From Megalonaias nervosa (taxonomy: Eukaryota > Mollusca > Bivalvia > Unionida > Unionidae), in assembly GCA_016617855.1 (NCBI GenBank), contig JAECUM010004354.1, forward strand, positions 1 through 64,000: a stretch of 64,000 bases of DNA, read 5' to 3'. A program made the translations under genes and the position numbers. How positions within the stretch are numbered: position 1 is the first letter of the stretch; each line of letters begins with the position of its first letter. The notes under the pieces were generated by a model that was not told the DNA's origin, made no database searches, and worked only from the letters and a program-made list of their open reading frames with translations. Positions 1 through 11,284 of the stretch are shown piece by piece.

Positions 1-50
<50 letters not shown>
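1..50. repeat. (TC)n microsatellite
   Basis: Pure TC dinucleotide run at the window edge, so it may be longer outside. It directly precedes a SINE; the second copy of the locus also has a TC-rich run before its SINE. Confidence 0.97.
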
Positions 51-52
<2 letters not shown>

Positions 53-292
53 GGCCATGGGATTTGAGTTGTCTAAGGCACTCGTCTTCACAGATCACTC
101 GCCCCTCTCACTTCGAGTGTCAGTTTAACTAATGTGCGCATGTGAGAAAACTTGCCAGTACCATTCCTTATATCGGTGGTTTCTCTAGGGTTCTTCTGCC
201 ATCAATTATACTAGCCGCCATGTATAGCCTATCATGTGCTGAAAATGGCGTCGCTCGTGCGCGCACGCGCGCGCGCGCACACACACACACAC
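51..292 (+). repeat. tRNA-derived SINE, family A, degenerate copy
   Basis: The sequence shares the family-A body seen complete at 37049-37302: a degenerate tRNA-like head, the segment reading cttgccagta, and the core around ggccgccatgtatagcctat with a few changes. The usual end after the core is replaced by a GC then CA dinucleotide run (257-292). The B box is damaged, so this copy is probably inactive. Confidence 0.75.
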
Positions 293-1136
293 GATGGTTT
301 TAGTGGTGCTTTAATTACTGTCATACGTGGAAAGTCAACTCTATCTCTAAAAAAACCCATTGAAGATAGATTTGCTCAAAGCTTGTGAATATCTGACGTG
401 TGAATATCTAATTTCAATGATGACAGGGTAAATTGTTCACTAACAGGATGTTTTCAAGCTCTTATTGGGTGTTGTTAAACTGACGTGGGGCCCAGTAAGA
501 TTTTTGCTATGTAACATGACGTCACAGCAGGTTTTTCATAATGTAACAGTACGTAAAATCTCGTTATATACTATGTATTTATGCGCGATTCAGTAATAAA
601 ACATATTGGAACATTATTGTTCTTTAAACGTATTCGTATTTATATTTATTCTGTGAAAAGCATTATAAATGCAATTTGTTATATAATAGTGGGTGGGGTG
701 GGGTCGTATAATACTTAAATGATAGTGTTTGTAATATTGGATGATGTAGTCAGGCCCGAAGTCCATGGGCACAAAAGTTCGCCTCGTTGTATTTCTATCT
801 CCGTCACAATATCCAACAATGCGAACCCAATAATCAAACAGTGCATTCAAAAAACTGTTCTTCAATTAACATTCATGATGTGTGAAATAAGCTTCACAAG
901 ATTCTAGTCAGATTGCATTTGCAAAATATACAAAGTATCAAACAATTTTACGACCGACTTTCTCATTTTTGTACGGAGCCTGAAATTGTTCCTAATCAAC
1001 AATTTTTTTGTCCTGTTCAGTATTCCTTTTCTCAGATCAATTGCTCAGCACCATGATTGAAATAGCACACAGTCACTCGCACAAATAGGTTCACATGATA
1101 TTTCACTGCACTTTCTTTGAAAAGCGGCGGCACAAT

Positions 1137-1450
1137 CAGTGGCGTCACGGGGGGGGATTCGGAAGGGGAGGGGGACTGAACGGGGTGACACCATCACAGG
1201 GGATGACACCAAAATTTTTGTATTTTTGTGCAGGAAGGAGGTCCATGGGGGTGACCCCATGAGTTACCGCACATGACTGTCTATACAATATTTGAATTTT
1301 TATGCAGGAAGGGGGTCCATAGGAGTGACACCATGAGTTACTGATCATGACTCTCTATAAAATGTTTGAATTTTTGTGCAGGAAGGAGGTCCATGGGGGT
1401 GACACCATGAGTTACCGCACTGGGTGACACAAACCCTAGTGACGCCACTG
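1137..1450. mobile_element. hAT-like MITE with internal ~75-bp repeats
   Basis: The ends are inverted: cagtggcgtcac on the left and gtgacgccactg on the right. The flanking 8 bp are ggcacaat and gacacaat, a near-perfect 8-bp target duplication, which is the hAT hallmark. No transposase is inside. The interior holds about three copies of a ~75-bp unit containing the phrase tgcaggaaggaggtccatgg. The paralogous site in copy B (near 29360) is empty, which confirms an insertion after duplication. Confidence 0.88.
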
Positions 1451-1664
1451 GACACAATGAAATCTGAGTTTAATTTAGTCTGTTGCGAATGCTATTGCTA
1501 GCTGATGAAAGGGAGATAATCAAACATTAGTCGTGGGTATTTGGAAACGCATACAAATTCAGAAATCGAAGTCACGTGCTGTGTAGTGAGTATATACAGA
1601 CCCGCAGAAATGGATCTGTAGCCCGTATTTTAGTGTGGTTTGAAAGAGAAAGACGCAGAGTACA

Positions 1665-1691
1665 ATGACATCGGCTAGACGTTTGGCTGTG
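1665..1691 (+). CDS. CBR1-like exon 1 (start codon exon)
   Basis: Encodes MTSARRLAV and ends at a gtatgt donor, phase 0. The next exon starts with VTGSNKGIG, exactly the expected continuation of the Rossmann beta-1 strand. The paralogous exon at 29576-29602 differs by a few bases, keeps the same start and has a better donor (gtaagt). Confidence 0.8.
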
Positions 1692-1804
1692 GTATGTGGA
1701 ACTTTATTTCTCTTTCTCTCTAGCCTGGTACCCTTGCCTCCCTGATATTCCGTGTCGAGTATGATGGGATGTCAGGATACCAGTCTTTTCCTCCCTCCCT
1801 CTTT

Positions 1805-1807
<3 letters not shown>

Positions 1808-1853
<46 letters not shown>
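1808..1853. repeat. (TC)n microsatellite in intron 1
   Basis: Long TC run 120 bp after exon 1. The paralogous intron in copy B has a shorter, interrupted run near 29702-29736, so the repeat predates the duplication. Confidence 0.95.
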
Positions 1854-1859
<6 letters not shown>

Positions 1860-3270
1860 ATGCTTGAAGTGTATATATGTATCTGTGTACATTCTTTGTA
1901 TTTGTATTACTGGATTCATTCTATACTGTTACGTATTTTTTTTTTTTGTTTATACTTTATATAGTAGTTTTGCAACAGCATGACGACGAAGCGCACCTGA
2001 TCGAAGGGGGGGGGGGGTGCGTTTGGTAAATCCAGGAGTTCTTCACAGGTAAATTATAACGTAGGTTCGTCATCTTAATGTGTCTAGGCACAAATTCCAG
2101 AAGTTAGTTTCGAAGAAGTAATATGCGTCCAATGCTTCCTCATTTCGAAGGAGGGATTGAAGATTATTGGGTATTGTTGGGTACCCAAATGTTTTCAAAG
2201 ATCGATAATGTTCCCTCCCTTCTTTCAAATAATTTTAAAATCAAATAATTAGGTTGTCATATCTTAATGGAATCCAGAGTGGCAATTGTTATTGCAACGT
2301 CAGGTCAAATTCCAGTACCAAGTAGGTAAAGAATAATATACGGAAACAACGGAGGTATAACTACTATCATGGGAAGCATACCGCTCCTATTTTTAATTTC
2401 GTGACTAGCAAGATGAGGAAAGAATTATGTGGCAGTCTCCTTATTGCCTTTATTATACTAAGCGTCAGCATTGAAATGCCATTTGTAAATCATTCTTATC
2501 ATCACTTGCCTGTGAAAATCTTTGTTTCATAACGCATAAAGCAGAAACTTGACCTTCAACCGTAACTTACATTTTTGCTAAAATACACCATTAATTTATG
2601 CTAATGGTGCATCACTGATTTATAATAATGGTACACTATTGATTTATAATAATGATACACCATTGATGTATAATAATGGTACACCATTCATTTATGTTAA
2701 TGGTACAAATATCAGGATTTTATATTCAGATTGCAGTAAAACGCCATAAAATGTAATCAAGAGATAAATGGCCATCATATTAGATCATCGTTTTTGTCAC
2801 TCTTCCGTCTGTCTGTCTGTCTCTGTCTCTGTCTGTCTGTCTCTCTCTCTCTCTCCTTACTATAAATAGCGTTACATTCAATTATTATGATCAACATACA
2901 TGGTAATTCCTAAAGTAGAAATGTGTTTAATTGTATTGAGAAAACAAAATGTTATGATTTACGAAGCTTGGACAAGATGTGTTAAAATTCATAAATATGC
3001 ATTTACAAAAATGAAATTTTGACAGGAGTCAAAAAGATTCGTCAAGAGAAAATAATATAGGAAACAGGGGTGCCTATCGAATTATTGCGGGGAGGGGGGA
3101 CTTGTAGTGATCAGTTATTAAGTTTCACGATGTAGGCCAAAACATATTTAGAGATGAATGATGAGGGGGGGGGCGTGGTAGGAAGTAAGGCACAATGGAA
3201 TGGAGACAAAAGGAAATACATATTGGAAGAGTCAGTGGCCCCTTCAACCAAATATCTCTTTGCATTCTAG

Positions 3271-3352
3271 GTGACTGGTTCCAACAAAGGCATAGGTTTT
3301 GGCATTGTTCGAGGACTGTGTAAAACCTTCAATGGCGATGTGTACCTGTTAG
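3271..3352 (+). CDS. CBR1-like exon 2
   Basis: Follows a ctag acceptor and ends at a gtaaca donor in phase 1. It encodes the dinucleotide-binding motif TGSNKGIG followed by FGIVRGLCKTF and GDVYLL, which is typical of CBR1. No lesion is seen in this exon. Confidence 0.88.
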
Positions 3353-3639
3353 GTAACATTATGTTTCCTCACATTTTGCGTTTCTTTTGGTAACTTGGCC
3401 TTAAAGTCCAACTGAAATGGATGGATAGATGTTTGGAAAGATATGATGATATTTTTATGCTGTGTTTATTCAACATATTTCATTGTCTAGATGTATGCAT
3501 GAATGTATGTATGTGTATATCTTTTTTATTTATTATTTGGGTAAGCCAATGCGAACTTCTTTTGTTTTATCGTGTCTGCTCAATTTCAAATACCTGGAAT
3601 GGAATCTTTAACATGCACAAATTATCACTATCCCTACAT

Positions 3640-4085
3640 ATGTGATCATCATTCAATGGGATGTATGTGATCATCATTCAATGGGACATATGGAGTTATT
3701 AATATACAGGAGCGTGATTTAAAAGGATCTATGGGACCATCATTTAATGAGATGTATGGGACCATCATTTAATGGGATATATGGGACCATCATTTAATGG
3801 GATATATGGGACCATCATTTAATGGGATCTATGGGACCATCATTTGATGAGACATATGGAATCATCATTTAATGGGATATATGGGACCATCATTTAATGG
3901 GATCTACGGTACCATCATTTAAAGGGATTTATGGGACAATCATTTAATAGGACATAAGGAATCATCATTTAATGGGATATATGGGACCATCGTTTAAAAA
4001 AATCTATGGGACCATCATTTAATAGGAAATAGGGAACCATCATTTAATTGGATATATGGGATCATCATTTACTGGGATGCATCAT
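3640..4085. repeat. 25-bp minisatellite
   Basis: Tandem units of about 25 bp around the phrase gggaccatcatttaatggga, roughly 17 copies with point changes. Lies in intron 2 of the CBR1-like gene. Confidence 0.93.
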
Positions 4086-4099
4086 TATTAGACAGAAGG

Positions 4100-4715
4100 C
4101 AATTAATTCTGCAACATTCTTGCATGTCTCTATGGCCTTGAGGACAACACTGTTGCACGCCTCTATTACCTTGGGGCCAACACTCTTGGATGCCTCTGTG
4201 ACCCTGGTGGCAACATTCTTGCACGCCTTTATGACCTTTGGGGCAAACACTCTTACACGCCTCTATGACCATGGGGCTAACAATCTTGCTCGCCTCTGTG
4301 ACCTTGGGGCCAACACTCTTACACGCCCCAATGACTTTTAGGCCAACACTCTTGCACGCCTCTATGACCTTCGGGCCAACACTCTATCATGCCTCCATTA
4401 CCTTGGGGCCAACACTCTTGCATACCTCAGTGACCTTGGGGCCAACACTCTTGCACGCCTGTTTAGAGGTGACATTTTGGGGGTCAGTGGGATATATTGG
4501 ACCATGTTTTAATGGGATACAAGGGGCCAACATTTAATGGGATGCATCATTATTAGATAAAGCCAATTAATTCTGCAACACTCTTGGATGCCTCTATGAC
4601 CTTGGGGCCAACATTCTTACATGCCTCTTTGACCTTGGGGCCAACACTCTTGTATGTCTCTGTGACCTTGGGGCCAACACCCTTGTACGCCTCTATGACT
4701 TTGGGGCCAAATTCA
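4100..4715. repeat. 33-bp minisatellite (two blocks)
   Basis: Unit of 33 bp around gaccttggggccaacactct, in blocks at about 4120-4465 and 4575-4715 separated by a short unique piece. Because 33 is a multiple of three, long open frames appear on both strands; they are a by-product of the repeat and not genes. Confidence 0.93.
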
Positions 4716-4941
4716 CAGTAATAGCATATTTGCTGTAAGGTTGTCAAAAGATTTTCATTTGCCTGCATTTCCTTAACTCTGTGGTGGATTATGATCACAT
4801 TTTGCACATCTCTAATATTCATCGAGAAATCAATCTGCAAAACACTCACTCATCACTTTGACCTTGAACTAATGGTTGTAAAGTTTATAGGAATACATTA
4901 AATGTGGATCTGAGATTCAGTTTTGTGACCTTTACTTGCAG

Positions 4942-5119
4942 CCCGCATGAGGGTCTTGGCAGGGAGGCTGTAGAGGATCTAAAGAAAGAAGGCCTGAACC
5001 CTTTGTTCTAGCAACTGGACATTAGTGATTCCACCAGTATACATAAGTTCAAGGCTTTCCTACGGAAGCAATATGGTGGACTTGATGTTCTTACGAACAA
5101 TGCTGGTATTGCCTACATG
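4942..5119 (+). CDS. CBR1-like exon 3, damaged
   Basis: Begins after a ttgcag acceptor and ends at a gtgagg donor. It encodes HEGLGREAVEDLKKEGL and, further on, FLRKQYGGLDVLTNNAGIAY, the SDR NNAG segment. Two lesions: the phase-1 junction with exon 2 does not keep the frame (a few bases are missing between the Ala-Arg codons and His-Glu-Gly), and TAG at 5009-5011 replaces a residue normally ahead of Gln-Leu-Asp. Confidence 0.82.
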
Positions 5120-5869
5120 GTGAGGTGATATATAATTTATACTTGTTTGTTGCAACTCATATTCAGTCCTGCTTATGATTTTTGCATTATGGCATTTCTA
5201 AGGACACCCATTTTTAAGCATGCTGCTTCAAGCTTCAAACAGACACAGTGAATGATCCTGTTCTGTCTTTATACTCACCAATCTTTGATGCTGTTGCCAT
5301 TAAGGTTTACTTGCCCTTCTGCCCTTCTTGGTTATTACATCATTTATATTGAGTATATGACCTCCAATGAGCTCAGCAAAAAAATCATCTGCATCGTTAT
5401 GAACTTTAACTGATGGTAGTCTCTAGATTATACTATTATACAAACAATGAGGGAAACAGATTTAATTAAACGCCACAAGAACAAGGAATTAAATTTTTTG
5501 TCCTTTTTAAAACTTCATCAGAAAATAAAAAAGTTTAAAACATTTCAAAACAATTTTGACACTGCCCCTCTAAAATACATGATTGCACACACACAGATGT
5601 CTTCACATCATAATGTTCATCTATTCAAACCATAGGGGTCACTGATGTTGCGGATAAGTAACTGCTACTTTACAACTACATGTTTTGTGGGTTATTTCAA
5701 ACTAAACTCTGGATCTTTTGGACTTTCTCAAACTTTTTTGATGTTTTGAAACTAAAAAAACATTAAGTTGCTTCTTCTGGCTGCCGTTAATTATCTATTT
5801 ATACCTGGTTGTAATCACAACAACGCAATCTCTGTACTCCAATCACTTAGAATTAATTACAACAATGTA

Positions 5870-6950
5870 CAGTGTCAGATGTGCTTATTTGACATAAGTT
5901 GTCCAGATTACACAGAGTAATGACTAAGAAGGGCACTTGTACGATACGAGATCATGGACATGGTTTTTGAATCCAGTTTATTCCAACATATAGACCAGTC
6001 TACTGTGATCATACAGCTTGCCTGAATTAATTCCTGAATATGATCTTCACACTCACTTGGGGGGCATATTTGTATGCCTTGGGGGCATAATTTTATGCTG
6101 GGGGCTACCTTTGGGCGTATTTGTATGTCTCCACCATTCTGCACAATATCAGAGCTATTTAAAAAGTGTCTTCTTACTACTACAGTTTTAAAAGTATACT
6201 AAAATTGTCTTCTTAGAACTCTTAAGAGTATTGTAAAATTGATGCTACAGTTGTAGGATTATTTTAAAAGTGTCTTGTTGCAGGTGTATGAATATTTTAA
6301 AGTGTCTTGTTACAGTTGTATGAGTATTGTAAAAATGATGTTACAGTTGTATGGGTATTTTAAAAGTGTCTTGTTATAGTTGCATGAGTATTGCAAAAAT
6401 GATGTTACAGTTGTATGAGTATTTTAAAAGTGTCTTGTTACAGTTGTATGAGTATTTTAAAAGTGTCTTGCTACATTTGTATGATTATTGTAAAAGTGAT
6501 GTTATAGTTATATGAGTATTAACTACAATGTACAGTTTCAGATTGTCTTATTTGATATAGGTTGTCCAAAATACAGTGTAATGACCAAGAAGGACACTTG
6601 TACCATAAGAGATCATGGATATGATTTTTGAAAATCAAGTTTATTCCAACATATATGGCAGTCCACTGTGATCATAAAGCTTGTCTGAATTAATTCCTGA
6701 ATATGATCATCACACTCGCTCGGGGGCATATTTTTATGCCTTGGGGGGCATATTTCTGTGCAGGGGGGAGGCATGCCTTGGGGCATATCGTTATATCGTT
6801 ATGCATTGGGGGCATATTTTTGTATTATAGGTTTTTATTGGGGCATATTTGTATGCCTTGGTGGCATGTTTCTATGTTGGGGGTACGGCTTTGGGAATAT
6901 TTGTATGCCTCCATCACTCAGCACAACATCAGAGCTATTGAAAAATTGTC
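5870..6950 (+). repeat. Direct duplication of a ~650-bp intronic unit
   Basis: 5870-6180 and 6530-6960 are clearly alike: both contain attcctgaatatgatc, then a GC-rich stretch of short repeats of the type gggggcatatttgtatgcc, then the start of the ~33-bp array. Whole blocks of unique plus satellite sequence have therefore been duplicated together. Confidence 0.8.
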
Positions 6951-8570
6951 TTCTTACTTCTTACAGTTGTAAGAGTATACCTAAATTGTCTTCTTACTTG
7001 TTACAGTTGTAAGAGTATACCTAAATTGTCTTCTTACAAACCTTAAGAGTAATCTTAAAGTGTCTTATTGCAGTTGTCATTGTATTCTAAAAGGTAATGT
7101 AACAGTTGTCAGTGTATTCTAAAGGGTAATGTAACAGTTGTCAGTGTATTCTAAAAGGTAATGTAACAGTTTTCAGTGTATTCTAAAAGGTAATGTTACA
7201 GTTGTCGTGTATTCTAAAAGGTAATGTTACAGTTGTCAGTGTATTGTAAAAGGCTATGTTACAGTTGTCATATATTCTAAAAGGTAATGTTACAGTTGTC
7301 ATATATTCTAAAAGGTAATGTTACAGTTGTATGAGTATAATAACAATGTCATTTTACAGTTGTATGAGTATTTTAAGTGTCTTGTTACAGCTGTGTCAGT
7401 ATTTTAACAGTCTTGTTACAGTTGTGTCAGTATTTTAACAGTCTTGTTACAGTTGTGTCAGTATTTTAAAAGTGTCTTGTTATAGTTCTATCAGTATTAT
7501 AAAGTGTCATTTTACAGTTGTATCAGTATTATAAAAGTGTCTTGTTACAGTTGTATCTTTATTATAAAATAATCTTGGTACAGTTGGGATGGTATTGTAA
7601 GAGTATCATGTTAAAGTTGTTTTATAAAAGAATTATGTTACAGTTGTATCCATACTATAAAAGTATATTGTTACCACATTTACCATTGTACAAATATTAT
7701 AGAAGTGTCTTCTTGCTCTTGTACAAGTATTCTAAAAGTGTCTTCTTACAGTTTTGTGAAAATTTGAAAAAGGGTCTTCTGTCAATTGTAAGGATGTTCT
7801 AAACGGGCCTCTTACAGTTGTACGAGTACACTTTAAAGAGTATTCTTAAAGGTGTATGCTTATTTTTAAAATGGTCTTCTTATAGTTGTGAGAGTATTCT
7901 GAAAAGTCATGCTACATTTTGTAGAAGTATTTAAACTCTTCTTAAAGTTGCACAACTATTTTGAAAGGGTCTTACAGTTATATCAGTAATTTTAGAGTCT
8001 TGTTATAGTGGTACAAGTATTTTGAAAGGGTCTTACAGTTATATCAGTAATTTTAGAGTCTTGTTATAGTGGTACAGGTATTTTGAAAGGGTCTTACAGT
8101 TATATCAGTAATTTTAGAGTCTTGTTATAGTGGTACAAGTATTTTGAAAGGGTCTTCTTACAGTTGGGCAAGTATGTCGAAAGGGTCTTCTTACATAAGT
8201 ACAAGTATTTTGAAAAGGTCTTTTTACATTTGTACAATTATTTTGAAAGGGTCTTCTTACAGTTGTACAAGTAGCTTAAGAGTTTTCTTACATTTGTGGA
8301 TGTATTCAAAATATCAAGAGTGTTCTATCTTAATTTTCTTACAGTGGCAAGAGTATTCTATCTGGGTTTTCTTACAGTGGCAAGAGTATTCTATCTGGGG
8401 TTTTTTTACAGTGGCAAGAGTATTCTGTCTGGGTTTTCTTACAGTGGCAAGAGTATTCTATCTAGGTTTTTTAAAGTGGCAAGAGTATTCTATCTGGGTT
8501 TTTTTTTACAGTGGCAAGAATATTCTGAAAGAGTCTTCTTATTGTGACAAGAGTACTCGTTTGCTTCTTC
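6180..8570. repeat. 32-34-bp minisatellite megablock
   Basis: About 2.4 kb of degenerate units with shared phrases such as gttacagttgt, changing family member along the way. 7080-7320 is dominated by a unit with attctaaaaggtaatg, 7370-7560 by one with tattttaaaagtgtcttg, and 8300-8540 by one with ggcaagagtattctatctgg. The unit length stays at 31-36 bp, so one array has diverged regionally. Open frames in it are repeat artefacts. Confidence 0.9.
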
Positions 8571-8789
8571 TTTAAATATCTATTTACATCCACTTACAGT
8601 ACATAATGTATTTAAACTGCTCTTAAAAAGTCAACTCTCCAACCAGCCATTTGTATTGCAGTAGGATTGTCACTTCACAGTGACTCACTTCACGGCTAGC
8701 AATGTATTGCTGAATAGGCTTTGAAATAGTTTATGTGTAAAGAAAACAAGCATATGTATAAAATGCTGTCACAGTTGCTATCCCTCTTT

Positions 8790-9110
8790 ATTCTTATTGC
8801 TCAATTAATTAGTACAGGAGGCTATACTGATTATCCTGTTATTTAATGAAGTGGCTATGATGATTGCCCAATTATTTAATACAGGGGGCTATACTGATTA
8901 TCCTGTTATTTAATGAAGTGGCTATGATGATTGCCTTATTAATTAGTATAGGTGGCTATACTGATTGGCTGATTGACCTATTAATTAGTACATGTGGCTT
9001 TACTGATTGGCCTATTAATTTGTACAGGTGGCTATGCTAATTGCCTTATTAATAAATATAGGTTTCTCTACTGATTGCTGTATTAATTAGTACAAGTTGC
9101 AGCTTTATTA
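8790..9110. repeat. ~34-bp degenerate minisatellite
   Basis: Alternating units around ggctatactgattatcctg and ggctatgatgattgcc, partly in pairs, followed by more diverged units to about 9110. Confidence 0.85.
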
Positions 9111-9261
9111 TCAGATTTGTTTTTATTTATTTCAGATATAAACAAATCAGAAAACAATAGAACAATTTGACATTTTCTTTGAAAAAATAGTGTATTTCTT
9201 GCATATATGTTATTTGCACTTTTACTTTGATTTAATTAGTTCTTGTTGTTCTTGTTGTTTT

Positions 9262-9498
9262 GGGTTTAATGCGATTCCTCAGAGCAGTATTGGATATACA
9301 TGGCAGCCAGTATTTCTGGTCGACGAGGAAACCAGAAAACGCTGGTAAGAACCACTGACCTGTGGGAAGCTACTGACAAGCTTTCTCACATACCCACATT
9401 GACTGAGTTTGAGACTCGAACCCACACGGATAGAGATGAGATGGCAGTGATCTGTAAAAGATAGCTTTTGACCACTCAACCACCTGGGGCTCCTTAAA
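9262..9498 (-). repeat. tRNA-derived SINE, family A, inverted
   Basis: On the minus strand it starts with the gagccccaggtggttgagtg head and contains a B-box-like gagtctcaaactcagtc stretch and the ggctgccatgtatatcca core. It is a diverged relative of the SINE at 37049-37302. Confidence 0.8.
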
Positions 9499-9789
9499 TG
9501 AGAATGTACAGAAAAATATAACAACATAACATGAGCATTTGTAAAGTATACTTTTATTATGGAACTTAACAAATGTTACGAATATCCAGCTTTATAGCCA
9601 ATAATCAATAATCTGTTATCGATATACAGCTGTCTGTCTGACAATGTATAAACGTGCCCAGGGCAAGATGTCTAGAAAACTGAACTTGGTCTTGGGAGAT
9701 TTGAGCTTGCACAAAGATTTAAGGACACAATGTTGTTCAATTAAACATTGTGCATTTCTTTTGCTTGTAACAGGACATGTTGTTTGAAT

Positions 9790-9917
9790 GACAAGTCATA
9801 AACCTATATCATTTTATTATGTTTTAGGGAAAACGCTGATCAATCTCAATCTTGACAAGTCATAAACCTATATCATTTTATTATGTTTTAGGGAAAACGC
9901 TGATCAATCTCAATCTT
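9790..9917 (+). repeat. Perfect 64-bp tandem duplication
   Basis: 9790-9853 and 9854-9917 are identical. Each copy ends with a potential splice acceptor (ttatgttttag) followed by codons readable as ENADQSQS. This distantly recalls the segment after NNAG in CBR1 proteins, but the match is too short to call an exon. Identity shows a very recent duplication or an assembly repeat. Confidence 0.85.
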
Positions 9918-10535
9918 GAAAATGCTTCAGAGAATTTCTTAACTTTCCAGATTGCTTTCAAAATTCTGGAGAGGATTCTTATCCAGATTTGTGGTGAATT
10001 AATTAACAACATTGTTTGAATGTGCAATGCTAAGAGTTTTATTAAAAATAAAAAATGTAATGTATCATTTCTGGTGACTATTGTCTTTGATCTTGCCAAT
10101 AATGAATGGAGCAATAGGTGAAGACGAAGCATCAACATGTTTGCCAGACCATCCATCTGCCAGGATCTCTGTTCGTGTTAAAGTCTATGCCTACTTTATC
10201 AGGGACTGTGGTAGTTCGGTGTTACAAACTGATCTCTTAATATTTGGGGGGGGGGGGGGGCTAGGATTTGTCTTCGAGTCACGATTTTTTAAAAGTTTAA
10301 CTTCAAGATATTTTTGGGGCTCAAGCTGTCTGTGATATGTTGGGTTTTTTTTACAATAGATCGCTGGATTGCCCAGAAATTAAATGTTCGGTCCCTTAAA
10401 CTGCTTGGGACAGAAGGGTCTGGTAAAATTCCAACCAACGGATCAGCCAAAATCAGCTACATTGGCATATCCTTGGTCAAGACACTTGACTCTTCTTGGC
10501 TCAGCACGGTATAGTCTCAAAAGTGATGCTTTGTG

Positions 10536-10540
<5 letters not shown>

Positions 10541-10584
<44 letters not shown>
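10541..10584. repeat. (CA)n microsatellite
   Basis: Pure CA run. The His-Thr open frame through it is an artefact. Confidence 0.97.
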
Positions 10585-10587
<3 letters not shown>

Positions 10588-10744
10588 TATTCCGGCACAG
10601 AAAGACAAACAGGGAAAACATACTACTGTTTATATTGATGAATTATCTGAAAAAACACAAGCAAATAATGAGGGACATGAAATAACTATAGGAATTTCAA
10701 TGCTACTGGATCATGGCAGATTGACAAGTGGTGTTTTGTTGTTG

Positions 10745-11020
10745 TTTCAGGATATGATAAGGTGAATCCAATATTGCAATGCAATTCATGGTTTTTTGTG
10801 TTGTTTTTTATAATTAGATAAAGTATATCGAATATGACAATGCCATACATGGCTTGTTTTGTTGTTCTCGTTTTAAGATTTAATAAAGTGTATTTAATAT
10901 TAAAATGCCTTTCATAGCTTTTTTGTTTGAAGATTTGATACAGTGTATACAATATTGTAATGCCATACATGTGTTGCTTTAATATTTGATAAAGTGTATA
11001 CAATATTACAATGCCATTCT
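10745..11020. repeat. ~60-bp degenerate repeats, about five copies
   Basis: Units share gataaagtgtatacaatatt and aatgccatacatgg with T-rich linkers. Lies just upstream of the 35-bp array. Confidence 0.8.
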
Positions 11021-11284
11021 TCGCAAAGGTGATGATTAATTTAAAAACTTTTGTAACTTTTAGAACTGACGATATTGGTCCATATGGGTTTGTTTAGTAA
11101 TTTCTCACTGTGCAATTTATTGTAAAGGTACACTCCATCTTTTGATTTGCAGAAAAGAGCGCCAGGTTTAATATAGACAAATAGCATGTTTCTCCAATCT
11201 TCATATTGAATTAATGTTATTCAGGTGCTTTAACACTGTACCAGCGACTATGATTGCATGTGCTTAGACAAATAGTTTGAATAG

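Larger units (their letters stand above)
1..2160 (+). repeat. Segmental duplication, copy A (promoter plus exon 1 of carbonyl reductase)
   Basis: Nearly the whole stretch aligns by eye with 28258-30172: a TC-rich start, a SINE, a GC/CA run, the region around the tgacgtca site near 519, the sequence upstream of the first exon, the exon itself and a downstream TC run. Substitutions are scattered throughout, so the duplication is not very recent. Copy A carries a hAT-like MITE at 1137-1450 that copy B lacks. The match fades around 2160, where copy B is cut off by another repeat. Confidence 0.85.

Noticed and set aside
4048..4849. Open frames of about 97-99 codons on both strands
   Set aside because: They are products of the 33-bp unit, whose length is a multiple of three; the predicted proteins are only the translated repeat.
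8144..8575. 143-codon open frame
   Set aside because: Runs through the 33-bp minisatellite; no start context or non-repeat domain.
9881..10156. Minus-strand frame of 91 codons
   Set aside because: Low-complexity Leu/Ile-rich text, no motif, and it starts in the recent 64-bp duplication.
10496..10765. Open frame with His-Thr run
   Set aside because: Translated CA microsatellite.
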